NCBI GenBank assembly: GCA_028277515.1
Contig: JANQGC010000134.1
Location: forward strand, 1-21,765
Origin: Anaerolineae bacterium
GTDB lineage: Bacteria > Chloroflexota > Anaerolineae > Promineifilales > Promineifilaceae
Direction of reading: 5' to 3'
DNA: 21,765 bases
Of this stretch, positions 8,641 to 15,094 are shown piece by piece (the stretch's first letter is position 1; each line of letters starts with the position of its first letter). Both the position numbers and the translations under genes were made by a program. A model generated the notes under the pieces. That model saw only the letters and a program-made list of their open reading frames with translations. It made no database searches and had not been told where the DNA came from.

Positions 8641-8655
8641 AAGTGACAGTCACTT
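8641..8655. promoter_or_regulatory. Palindromic operator box A
   Basis: AAGTGACAGTCACTT is a perfect palindrome around a central A, 38 bp (centre) upstream of the paralogue 1 start codon. The same box recurs at five other places in front of three transcription units. The form suits a dimeric TetR-type repressor, but the regulator is not visible in the window. Confidence 0.75.
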
Positions 8656-8687
8656 TATTACTTGAATTGCCACCCAAATAATAATCC

Positions 8688-8704
8688 AAAGTGACTGTCA
8701 CTTT
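8688..8704. promoter_or_regulatory. Palindromic operator box B
   Basis: AAAGTGACTGTCACTTT is a perfect 17-nt palindrome around a central T, 48 bp centre-to-centre from box A. It is the best of the six copies. Confidence 0.75.
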
Positions 8705-8826
8705 ACTTAATCAGTTTAGAAAACAAACCATTTAAGTCTATCTTCCCACCTACCATGATAGGGATATTATTAGGTTGTTGAATGATAAAATCGGTGAATT
8801 TTGGTGAACAACCGGTGAAAAGAGGA

Positions 8827-8860
8827 AAAGATGCCAACCACTCAGAAAGTCGGCATCTTT
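8827..8860 (-). terminator. Rho-independent terminator of paralogue 2
   Basis: GTTGGCATCTTT and AAAGATGCCGAC (minus-strand sense) form a 12-bp stem with one G-U pair and a 10-nt loop, followed on the minus strand by TTTTCCTCTTTT. It lies just after the stop of the gene at 8870-9784. Confidence 0.75.
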
Positions 8861-8869
8861 CTAAATCCG

Positions 8870-9784
8870 CTACGCTTGATTTTTTACCCTTCTAACGCCA
8901 ATAGCGAGTAAAGAGATAACCAGGAGGAGCAGCACTGCCCCCAAAACTATCACGAATGTGGCGGATGAGCTTTGCTCAAAGTTGATGAGATTAACGGCCG
9001 TTGGTGTGCCGGTTGATCCAGCAAATGGGGAAAAGTCGGTAATGCCTGCTGTTACTATAGAGTAGTCTGGAGATAAAAGCGTGCTCTTGCAATCATTCAG
9101 AATATGTGTCCCCGCCGGAACCCAACTGCTGCCATTATAGCGGTATATTTGGAGCTGGTCACAGACCAAACCATTCAATTCTGTGGGGTCGAAAATGAAA
9201 ATGGCATTGATACTGATGTTGTTGGTTTCCGTGGGTTGGATATCAAAGCAGCGGCTAATAGTCGTACTACCTGTCGCACAACTGGTTTGATTCCCTTTTA
9301 TTTGTACCTCCACAACACCAGGATTGTTAAAACCGCCTATTTCATTTCGCGATAAAATAAGTCCAGCGTAACCACCGGTGCAAAAGAAACAGGTGTCAAA
9401 AGTCAAGTTGGCCGTTGCAATTTCACGCCGATCAATCAACGTCCCATTATTAACCAAAGAAGATGCCACGAAAATATTTCTGCCATTTAAATCCAGGCTT
9501 GCTCCTGAATCAACAGTCAAGTTATTAACCGAAATATCATCCGGTGCATTTACAACGGGAAAATTAGGACTGGCAGTCACAGGAATGATGACTGATGATA
9601 CAATGGTCGGCACTGAACCACAGCTCCAATTGCCGTCTGTTCCCCAATCTTGATCGACACTGCCTGTCCACGTGTTCGTAAAACAGGGGGGTGCTTCCTG
9701 TGCTTCTTGACCGGCCGAAACCGATCCGATGAGCATCAACAATAGAAAAATGGTCAAAAACAATACAAAAAATTTCTTGTTCAC
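8870..9784 (-). CDS. Secreted membrane-anchored protein, paralogue 2 (WTG...NW head, 8 Cys)
   Basis: A 304-aa paralogue of the proteins on both sides. The start is GTG, set by AGGAGG 6 nt upstream and followed at once by a signal peptide (MNKKFFVLFLTIFLLLMLIG, about 1-25). The layout is the same: NTWTGSVDQDWGTDGNWSC, GASLDLNG / SLVNNGTLID strands, CFFCTGGYAGLILSR, a domain with ISRCFDIQPTETNNIS and DPTELNGLVCDQL, TDFSPFAGSTGTPTAVNL, one membrane helix (about 270-295) and a basic tail RRVKNQA. All eight cysteines are kept. Unlike its two sisters it has no AAGTGACWGTCACTT box upstream, so its control probably differs. Function is unknown; an anchored cell-surface or exoplasmic role is likely. 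Confidence 0.85.
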   Translation of the reverse strand: MNKKFFVLFLTIFLLLMLIGSVSAGQEAQEAPPCFTNTWTGSVDQDWGTDGNWSCGSVPTIVSSVIIPVTASPNFPVVNAPDDISVNNLTVDSGASLDLNGRNIFVASSLVNNGTLIDRREIATANLTFDTCFFCTGGYAGLILSRNEIGGFNNPGVVEVQIKGNQTSCATGSTTISRCFDIQPTETNNISINAIFIFDPTELNGLVCDQLQIYRYNGSSWVPAGTHILNDCKSTLLSPDYSIVTAGITDFSPFAGSTGTPTAVNLINFEQSSSATFVIVLGAVLLLLVISLLAIGVRRVKNQA

Positions 9785-10089
9785 AACAGCCTCCTTTAGC
9801 GGCTAACATAGGGTGAATTGGGGTTTGTTTTCCTATTACTGCTGCAAAACAAAGCGAATCCAAATTGAACCCAAGCGAAATAAATAGATCCAATTTCATC
9901 TTAGCAGAAAAATGTGATTATTAGGTTATGGTTCGGTTATAATGCGTGAACAGAGGGTAAAAACCGGGAAAATAGTGCGTGAACCCTCCAGGAAAAAACT
10001 GGCCACTTTGTGGGTGAAATGAATGGCTTTGTTTCCTTTCGGCTGCTGCAGCCGACCAAAGCGGACGATCCTTACGTTGTCATGGCGTT
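9785..10089. other. 305-bp spacer between paralogues 2 and 3
   Basis: No gene is supported here. It should hold the promoter of paralogue 2; a TGCTAAGAT extended -10 look-alike on the minus strand is the only candidate I see. A perfect hairpin with arms CGGCTGC and GCAGCCG spans 10040-10054, about 36 bp after paralogue 3 stops, but has no T-run, so it is not a confident terminator. The AAGTGACWGTCACTT operator is absent. Confidence 0.5.
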
Positions 10090-10989
10090 TTAGGAATCAT
10101 CTGTTTGTCGTCTTCGCACAATCATCAAGGCCGCCATTAAGAGTAAGCCTATGGCAACTCCCGCGGCGATGATGACGCTAGTGACCCCGTTTTCAGGAGA
10201 AAAATCAACCAGGGAAACGGCCAGTGGGATGCCAGTCGCGCCAACGAAATAAGAAAAATCGGTGATGTTATCGGTTAAAATCGCATAATCAGGACTGGCA
10301 CTGGTCTCGCAATCGACGGTATTGTGCAGACCCGCAGCAACCCAACCGCTTCCATCCCAATGATAGGCATGAAGTTCAGCACAAGTTAAACCATTCAGTT
10401 CTTCCGGCTGAAAATAAAAAATGGCGTCCAGGCTGATGTTTTCTTTGTTTGTTGGGATAATTTCAAAGCAACGGCCGATCGTCGAGTTTCCCGTATCACA
10501 AGTTCCCTGGCTGCCGCTGATCTTAACCTCGACGACCCCTGGATCCCCACCCGCCGCTTCATCACGGGATAAGTGTAAACCGTGGTAATTTCCGTAACAG
10601 AATAAACAGGATTCCGGTGCGGCCCCCTGTGGTGGAATCGTCCGGCGATCAATCAATGTGCCATTATTTTCCATTGTGCCGTTTATAATGACTGAAGCCC
10701 CATTTACATCGAGGCTCGCTCCCGCTTCAATCGTCAAGTCATTGACGAATAATAAACCAGGATTGGGGATAACCGGAAAGTCAGGCGCGGCCGAAGCGGG
10801 TATCGTTACATTCGTATTGGCCGGCACCACATCACAACTCCAATTGCCGGCAACATCCCAGGCCGTGCTCACATCTCCGGTCCAGGTATTATCCGTTGGA
10901 CAGCCGGCTAAGCCGGCTGCCGGCTGCGCATTTACGGTAATGATCAACATTAAGCCAATGAGAATGCCAATGCCCCAAAATTTCTTCAT
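10090..10989 (-). CDS. Secreted membrane-anchored protein, paralogue 3 (WTG...NW head, 8 Cys)
   Basis: A 299-aa third member of the tandem family. It has a signal peptide (about 1-27, IGILIGLMLIITVNAQPAAG), CPTDNTWTGDVSTAWDVAGNWSC, GASLDVNG and TMENNGTLID strands, then CLFCYGNYHGLHLSR where the sisters have CFFCTGGY. The Cys-rich domain (IGRCFEIIPTNKENIS, ELNGLTCAEL) and TDNITDFSYFVGATGIP precede a C-terminal membrane helix (about 265-290) and the basic tail RRRQTDDS. All eight cysteines are conserved. The ATG follows GGAGGG by about 4 nt. Two operator boxes lie 39 and 59 bp (centres) upstream, in the gap shared with the divergent HAD gene. Function is unknown. Confidence 0.85.
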   Translation of the reverse strand: MKKFWGIGILIGLMLIITVNAQPAAGLAGCPTDNTWTGDVSTAWDVAGNWSCDVVPANTNVTIPASAAPDFPVIPNPGLLFVNDLTIEAGASLDVNGASVIINGTMENNGTLIDRRTIPPQGAAPESCLFCYGNYHGLHLSRDEAAGGDPGVVEVKISGSQGTCDTGNSTIGRCFEIIPTNKENISLDAIFYFQPEELNGLTCAELHAYHWDGSGWVAAGLHNTVDCETSASPDYAILTDNITDFSYFVGATGIPLAVSLVDFSPENGVTSVIIAAGVAIGLLLMAALMIVRRRQTDDS

Positions 10990-11020
10990 TCATCCCTCCG
11001 CGGTAATATTTTAATTTAAC

Positions 11021-11035
11021 AAGTGACAGTCACTT
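11021..11035. promoter_or_regulatory. Palindromic operator box C
   Basis: AAGTGACAGTCACTT, identical to box A, centred 39 bp before the paralogue 3 start codon. The near-identical distance to that of box A (38 bp) argues for a shared promoter architecture. Confidence 0.75.
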
Positions 11036-11040
11036 TAGTG

Positions 11041-11055
11041 AAGTGACTGTCACAT
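11041..11055. promoter_or_regulatory. Palindromic operator box D
   Basis: AAGTGACTGTCAC followed by AT: the palindrome is intact over GTGACTGTCAC (11043-11053), two outer bases differ. It is 20 bp centre-to-centre from box C and 95 bp before the divergent HAD gene start, so it could also affect that gene. Confidence 0.65.
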
Positions 11056-11142
11056 AATGTCGCTGAATCGATACTAACATAAAGAAATTTTGCTTCAGTG
11101 ATGATTCAGTTAAAATTCGGAAAAAGGATGTGAATTCCAACA

Positions 11143-11835
11143 ATGATTAAAACGATAGCCTTTGACGCCGATGATACATTGTGGCAAAACGAAGTGAATT
11201 ATGTCTTTACCCAGGAAATGTTTGCCTCCTTATTAGCGCCATACTGTCACCCGGAAATGGTCGATAGTCAACTATACGAAACTGAAATGCGCAACCTGCG
11301 TTTGTTCGGCTATGGGACCAAAGCTTTTATGCTTTCCATGATCGAGACGGCCATTGAACTGACTGACGGCCGAATTAATGGCGGCGAGATCCAACAGATC
11401 ATCAATGCCGGAAAATCAATGCTGGAAAAAGAGATCGAGCTGCTGCCCCACGTGCCGGAGACGCTGCGAACGCTGCACGACGCTTATCCTTTAATGCTCA
11501 TTACTAAGGGCGATCTCCTGGACCAGGAGTCGAAAATCAGCCGGTCCGGCCTTTCCGATTACTTCAACCATATTGAGATCGTCAGCGACAAATCAGCTCA
11601 AACTTATCAATCCTTGTTGGACAAATACAGGATTGAGCCACAACACTTTCTCATGGCCGGCAACTCGCTCAAATCGGATGTGCTGCCACTGGTCGAAATC
11701 GGCGCGACGGCCGTCCATGTTCCGTTTGAGATCACCTGGGCACATGAAGCCAACATCGACCCCCAACATGACCAGGCAAGTTATTACACCATTGAACACC
11801 TGGGCCAACTCCCGGATTTGCTGAAAACACTCTGA
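11143..11835 (+). CDS. HAD-superfamily hydrolase (phosphatase)
   Basis: A 230-aa cytosolic HAD phosphatase. Motif I is FDADDTLW (nucleophile Asp8, acid/base Asp10), the cap domain follows (about 20-95), motif II is LITKGD, motif III uses the Lys in SDKSAQTY, and motif IV is GNSLKSDVLPLVEIG. Motif IV has Asn where many relatives have Asp (GDxxxxD), but the second Asp is kept. Size and layout resemble YigB/YjjG-like phosphatases acting on small phosphorylated metabolites. The substrate is unknown. The ribosome site is weak (AAGGAT, about 12 nt before ATG). It is the first gene of a rightward run and is divergent from paralogue 3, with operator boxes C and D in the shared gap. Confidence 0.9.
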   Translation: MIKTIAFDADDTLWQNEVNYVFTQEMFASLLAPYCHPEMVDSQLYETEMRNLRLFGYGTKAFMLSMIETAIELTDGRINGGEIQQIINAGKSMLEKEIELLPHVPETLRTLHDAYPLMLITKGDLLDQESKISRSGLSDYFNHIEIVSDKSAQTYQSLLDKYRIEPQHFLMAGNSLKSDVLPLVEIGATAVHVPFEITWAHEANIDPQHDQASYYTIEHLGQLPDLLKTL

Positions 11836-11881
11836 TGCTGAAACTTAATAATCCGACACTTTTACAAAGAGAAGATTAATT

Positions 11882-11952
11882 GGACGCTGATTTACGCTGA
11901 TGACGCTGAATTTTTTATTTTTATCGGCGAAAATCCACTCTGGTCCGCGTCC
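11882..11952. repeat. Degenerate palindromic intergenic repeat
   Basis: The element is bounded by GGACGC (11882-11887) and GCGTCC (11947-11952). Its left half has three near-tandem ACGCTGA units, and its right half carries a decayed complementary stretch. It looks like an old member of an interspersed palindromic family, placed between the HAD and DUF385 genes. Confidence 0.55.
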
Positions 11953-11977
11953 TTTTTCTAAACGACCAAGTAGTTAG

Positions 11978-12505
11978 ATGCTCAAACACAGATTCAAGTC
12001 CATGCTTACCAAACTTGGTGCCACCGCTCCGATGGCCTGGCTGCTTTCCCAGGTGGGTCATCACATCGATCGCTTCTTCATTCACCGCTTCGGGAAATCT
12101 TTCATCGGGCTGCTCAGCGGCCAACCCATCGTCACTCTTACCAGCACCGGAGCGAAAAGCGGCTTGCCTCGCGCCCAGCCTTTATTAGCCATACGCGACC
12201 CGCAACGGCCGCGGCAAGTTGCCTTGATCGCCTCCAATTGGGGCCAGGGATCAAGGCCGAACTGGTACTATAATCTGCAAGCCAACCCTGAGGTGACGAT
12301 AAGTGAAAACGGCCGTACTCAAAACTACGTCGCCAGAGAAGCGACCGCTACCGAATATGATCATTATTGGCAGGTAGCTATCAAGCAATATCCCGGCTAT
12401 GAGTCGTATAAAAACCGTCTCAACGGCCGTCATATTCCCATCATGATTCTCCGTCCAGTAAAGGTTAATTCAAGATCAGGAGAGGCCATTGAACAATATA
12501 ATTGA
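11978..12505 (+). CDS. DUF385/Ddn-like F420-dependent nitroreductase family protein
   Basis: A 175-aa protein of the deazaflavin-dependent nitroreductase family (split beta-barrel). The family signature is clear: PIVTLTSTGAKSGLPRAQPL (cofactor-binding TxGxKSG), VALIASNWGQGSRPNWYYNL, and LQANPEVTISENG. The N-terminal ~45 residues form an amphipathic or hydrophobic helical stretch often seen in members that associate with membranes or quinones. Known relatives use reduced F420 to reduce quinones, nitro compounds or unsaturated lipids; the substrate here is unknown. Its presence suggests the organism makes F420. The stop overlaps the start of the small ORF at 12489, implying translational coupling. 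No strong Shine-Dalgarno is seen before the ATG. Confidence 0.85.
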   Translation: MLKHRFKSMLTKLGATAPMAWLLSQVGHHIDRFFIHRFGKSFIGLLSGQPIVTLTSTGAKSGLPRAQPLLAIRDPQRPRQVALIASNWGQGSRPNWYYNLQANPEVTISENGRTQNYVAREATATEYDHYWQVAIKQYPGYESYKNRLNGRHIPIMILRPVKVNSRSGEAIEQYN

Positions 12506-12605
12506 TAATACAGGTCATCGAAACGCGATAAAACTGGGAACCTGGTCGGCCGTTCTCTGTGTCGCCACCGTGGCCCTGGTCCTCTACTTCAGGAGGCTCA
12601 AATGA
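12489..12605 (+). CDS. 38-aa putative single-pass membrane peptide
   Basis: A small ORF starting at TTG with AGGAG (12478-12482) 6 nt upstream. It overlaps the end of the DUF385 gene by 17 bp, and its TGA overlaps the DinB ATG in an ATGA junction, so it fits exactly into the operon. The product starts MNNIIDNTGHRNAIKLG, continues into a hydrophobic helix (WSAVLCVATVALVLYF, about 20-35) and ends with RRLK, a positive-inside pattern. It may be a true small membrane protein. Alternatively it could be the truncated first segment of a longer multi-span protein lost by deletion. I do not recognise a family. The evidence is ribosome site, overlaps and hydropathy only. Confidence 0.5.
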   Translation: MNNIIDNTGHRNAIKLGTWSAVLCVATVALVLYFRRLK

Positions 12606-13111
12606 ATATCAGAACCTTAACCCAACGCATGAGCAGCAATGCTCAGACAATAAAAAGCCTTAGTGTGCATGTAGATGAGCAACAGGCTCGGTGGCGGCCA
12701 GACCCCACCGCCTGGTCGATCCTGGAAGTTATTCACCATCTATATGATGAAGAAAAAGAAGATTTTCGCATCAGGCTGGCTATTATCTTAAACCAGGACC
12801 AGGAGCCGTGGCCGCCTATTGATCCCGCCGGTTGGGTAAAATCCAGAGCATATAATGAGCAAAATTTATCCCGTGTACTAGCCGGATTTCTCCAAGAACG
12901 CGAAAAATCAATTGGCTGGCTGCATACACTTGACAAGCCGAACTGGACGGCCGCATACCAGGCTCCCTGGGGAATGATCTGCGCCGGTGATATGTTCGCC
13001 TCCTGGGTTGCCCATGACCTGCTGCACATCCGCCAGCTAATCGAACTCCATTGGGCATATACGCAATCCCTGGTCAGCCCCTATTCCACGCAATATGCCG
13101 GCGACTGGTAA
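12602..13111 (+). CDS. DinB-like protein (four-helix metal-binding superfamily)
   Basis: A 169-aa member of the DinB/YfiT-like four-helix bundle family. The typical opening (helix 1, then ARWRPDPTAWSILEVIHHLYDEEKEDF, where WSxxEVxxHL is a family hallmark) and the late WVAHDLLHIRQL supply the usual His metal ligands. Members are mostly thiol-dependent or metal-dependent transferases or hydrolases of unknown substrate, and the name does not imply a DNA polymerase. AGGAGG lies 7 nt before the ATG, inside the end of the 38-aa ORF, so translation is probably coupled. The stop (TAA, 13109-13111) lies within the left copy of a direct repeat that flanks a small inserted element. Confidence 0.85.
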   Translation: MNIRTLTQRMSSNAQTIKSLSVHVDEQQARWRPDPTAWSILEVIHHLYDEEKEDFRIRLAIILNQDQEPWPPIDPAGWVKSRAYNEQNLSRVLAGFLQEREKSIGWLHTLDKPNWTAAYQAPWGMICAGDMFASWVAHDLLHIRQLIELHWAYTQSLVSPYSTQYAGDW

Positions 13112-13195
13112 TCAATCTGCTAATGTAGCGCGAGCTTTCTAGCTTGCAGCTAAAACAACCTGGAAAGGTTGTTCTACAACAGGCGACTGGTAATC
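13100..13195. mobile_element. BIME-like two-hairpin element with 14-bp flanking direct repeats
   Basis: GGCGACTGGTAATC occurs at 13100-13113 and 13182-13195. Between them lies a 53-bp unit bounded by GTAG (13125-13128) and CTAC (13174-13177). The unit has a first stem-loop (GCGAGCT / AGCTTGC) and a second (AACAACC / GGTTGTT around TGGAAA). GTAG-hairpin...hairpin-CTAC is the layout of paired, inverted REP sequences. Removing one direct repeat and the insert would leave the DinB stop 17 bp before the hydrolase ATG, so the insertion-like nature is easy to see. No transposase is nearby. Confidence 0.65.
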
Positions 13196-13212
13196 TATTT
13201 CAGGAGGCAAAA

Positions 13213-14052
13213 ATGAAGGTTGAAGTTAATGATTATCCTTTACATTATGAATCATATGGCGCGGGACGGCCGCTTTTCCTTTTCCCCGGCTGGACCATGA
13301 GCGCCCACGTGCTGGCCTATTTTCATGAACCGGTTTTCGCCGAGCGGCAGGGTTGGCAGCGCATTTACATCGACCCGCCTGGACACGGCCGATCTCCAGG
13401 GATAGAGCACATCAACAACCTTGATGATATGCTGGAAATCATCCTGGATGCCGTCGATCAACTATCCAGCGGCCGAAAATTTTCTTTATTCGGTCTGTCA
13501 TTAGGCGCATACCTGGCCAGGGGCATTATTCATCGCCGGCCGCAGGCCGTGAACGGCTTGATGATGTCCGTACCGATCATCATCTCGGAGGACCAAAAAA
13601 GAGATGTGCCGCCGCTATCCATCATCTATGAAGAACCGGGCATCATGGATGCGCTTGAAGAAGATGAAAAAGAGATGTTCACCATCGCTGTTGTACGCAC
13701 GCAAAAATTTCTAGAAAGTATGCGCAGCTCGCCTCAGCCACCGGAAGGGGGCAGCGGCAACATGGATTTTTTAACCGCCATCCGGGGCAACCCTCAGGCT
13801 TACAAGTTCTCTTTTGATGTCGACGCATTACCTGAGCCATTTCCTGGCCCAACGGCGATAATCACTGGGCGGCAAGATGTGGTCACTGGCTATCGAGATG
13901 CCTGGAAACTTATTGAAAAGTATCCCCGCGCGACTTTCCTCGTAGCGGATCGCGCCGGCCACTTTTTAGAAGAAAAATCGGCCATGATCCAGGCAATTTT
14001 TCATGATTGGCTAGATAGGACACAAGAGTACATCCAGGCGGGCGATGAATGA
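13213..14052 (+). CDS. Alpha/beta-hydrolase fold protein
   Basis: About 279 aa from the ATG at 13213, which has AGGAGG 5-6 nt upstream; an in-frame TTG at 13144 lies inside the inserted element and is unlikely. The fold's landmarks are present: oxyanion FLFPGWT, the sharp nucleophile turn LFGLSLGAYLARG (Ser in GLSLG), acid in IITGRQDVVTGY, and His in DRAGHFLEEK. A flexible lid region (about 140-190, acidic and variable) precedes the acid. It should act as an esterase, lipase-like or C-C hydrolase in the cytosol; the substrate is not inferable. It follows the DinB gene in the same run and its TGA overlaps the next small ORF. Confidence 0.88.
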   Translation: MKVEVNDYPLHYESYGAGRPLFLFPGWTMSAHVLAYFHEPVFAERQGWQRIYIDPPGHGRSPGIEHINNLDDMLEIILDAVDQLSSGRKFSLFGLSLGAYLARGIIHRRPQAVNGLMMSVPIIISEDQKRDVPPLSIIYEEPGIMDALEEDEKEMFTIAVVRTQKFLESMRSSPQPPEGGSGNMDFLTAIRGNPQAYKFSFDVDALPEPFPGPTAIITGRQDVVTGYRDAWKLIEKYPRATFLVADRAGHFLEEKSAMIQAIFHDWLDRTQEYIQAGDE

Positions 14053-14161
14053 GGAACAGAACATAGGGACATTATTAAGCGAACCGGCACTTGCCAAGGA
14101 TTGGAACCGACCTGAGGAGGATAAAGCATGGGAGCACTTAGCCCAGCTTCCATCGTTGTGA
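14045..14161 (+). CDS. 38-aa antitoxin-tail-like small protein
   Basis: This ORF (ATG at 14045) overlaps the end of the hydrolase gene by 8 bp. The product contains LLSEPALAKDWNRPEEDKAW and then EHLAQLPSL. The (L)SExxLAxDWxRPEEDxAWxHL pattern resembles the acidic C-terminal tails of small antitoxins (AbrB/MazE- or DUF2281-like) from memory. The usual DNA-binding N-terminus is missing and no toxin gene follows; the next 440 bp are repeats. It may be a short standalone protein or a remnant of a toxin-antitoxin pair. The similarity is by eye only. Confidence 0.45.
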   Translation: MNEEQNIGTLLSEPALAKDWNRPEEDKAWEHLAQLPSL

Positions 14162-14173
14162 TTCCATTAAATC

Positions 14174-14438
14174 GTCATTTCGAACGGAGTGAGAAATCTT
14201 TCGGTTATCGAGAGGCTTAGATCCTTCGCTCCGCTACTCAGAAACAAATTTTGCTTCAGTTCTCATTGAGGGGCCACGGCCCTGGATTCTACTCAGAAAC
14301 AATATTTTTTGTAAGTCAGGCATCTTAGATGCCGGTCTGACGGGTCGCATTTGAGAATACGCATTTATAACCGTTTCTTTTCTCATCGAGCGGCCAGCGG
14401 CCCTGCAACCTCCGCTAAGAAACAAGCCGTCACCAATT
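14174..14438. repeat. Intergenic patchwork of palindromic repeats
   Basis: No gene is supported. GTCATTTCGAACGGAGTGAG opens a block with AGATCCTTCGCTCCGCTACTC (read 14219 onward). Two related units then follow: TCTCATTGAGGGGCCACGGC (14261) and TCTCATCGAGCGGCCAGCGG (14381), each ending in AGAAACAA. The pieces resemble the repeat copies at 14439-14577 and 19323-19467. Confidence 0.55.
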
Positions 14439-14577
14439 GTCATTCCGACGCGAAGCGAGGAATCTTATACAGCATTATGTTGAGAACGCGAAGATCCTTC
14501 ACTCCGCAAGCTCCGTTCAGGATGACGAACTGATGTTTCTATGCTCATGGAACAGAGCCTGCGATGTAGGGTTTCTC
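14439..14577 (-). repeat. Dispersed ~140-bp repeat, copy 1
   Basis: Read on the minus strand this block runs GAGAAACCCTACATCGCAGG... through CGTCATCCTGAACG and GTGAAGGATCTT to GGAATGAC. It matches copy 2 (19323-19467, plus strand) from end to end, with 32 of 34 bases identical over 14544-14577 and a diverged middle. It is non-coding as far as I can see. Confidence 0.75.
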
Positions 14578-14602
14578 AGGAGGACAAGTATAAGAAGATT
14601 AC

Positions 14603-15094
14603 CTACATTAAACCAAGAACTTCAGATATCTCCCCTAACATCTGCTTCTCTTTATCACTCACGCGCACCGAACCGATACCTAGAAAACCACCTTCCCGAC
14701 CGGCTTCGGCCGTTCGTTTGGCAACTCCAACTACCCACTCTTTATAGCCATGCGCCTCTTTCGGGCTGCAATGTTCATCAACAATAGCCGCCGCTTCTTC
14801 TAACTGCTCCAACAGTTCAGCCTTCATAACTTCGGGTTCTTTGCCGGTCAAATCCGGCTGTTCCATTTTCTCTTTATTTTCTGATTTAGCCTTGAGGTCA
14901 GTGATTAACGAGCCGACCAATTCATCTGCTCCTGGTGGGACCTCCTGCTTTAACAGTCCCTCCATCATGCCCTTCATCTCACCCATCACACTGGTGATAT
15001 GCAGATCAGCGGCAATGACCAGCATGCCGGCCAACATCGGCGCCATCATCAATTCATTCCATTCTTCTTCTGAAAAATCAGCTTTAGCCGTCAT
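14603..15094 (-). CDS. Conserved hypothetical protein (FSEEEW...APMLAGM family)
   Basis: A 163-aa soluble, acidic, mainly helical protein. Near the N-terminus FSEEEWNELMMAPMLAGMLV is followed by AADLHIT; near the C-terminus GREGGFLGIGSVRVSDKEKQ. I recall this pairing of motifs in conserved proteins of unknown function in several phyla, but no function. The middle (about 60-125) is charged and may form a coiled coil. Its ATG directly abuts the stop codon of the hydrolase gene at 15095-16186 (TAA then ATG), with AAAGGA a few bases upstream. The two are therefore translationally coupled and probably under the operator boxes at 16229-16308. Confidence 0.8.
   Translation of the reverse strand: MTAKADFSEEEWNELMMAPMLAGMLVIAADLHITSVMGEMKGMMEGLLKQEVPPGADELVGSLITDLKAKSENKEKMEQPDLTGKEPEVMKAELLEQLEEAAAIVDEHCSPKEAHGYKEWVVGVAKRTAEAGREGGFLGIGSVRVSDKEKQMLGEISEVLGLM

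Noticed and set aside
8641..8704. The AAGTGACWGTCACTT boxes as a short CRISPR-like array
   Set aside because: Only two copies per site, unequal spacing (48, 20 and 65 bp) and promoter placement point to operators.
8764..9927. Similar short stretches (ATTATTAGGTT) in the spacers before paralogues 1 and 2
   Set aside because: Eleven matching bases with diverged surroundings in AT-rich spacer; too short to claim a duplicated regulatory unit.
10040..10054. Hairpin with CGGCTGC/GCAGCCG arms as terminator of paralogue 3
   Set aside because: The stem is perfect but no T-run follows on the minus strand, so it is only mentioned in the spacer note.
13144..13212. Extended N-terminus of the alpha/beta hydrolase from TTG at 13144
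   Set aside because: The extra codons are inserted-element sequence and the ATG at 13213 has a strong ribosome site and a typical N-terminus.
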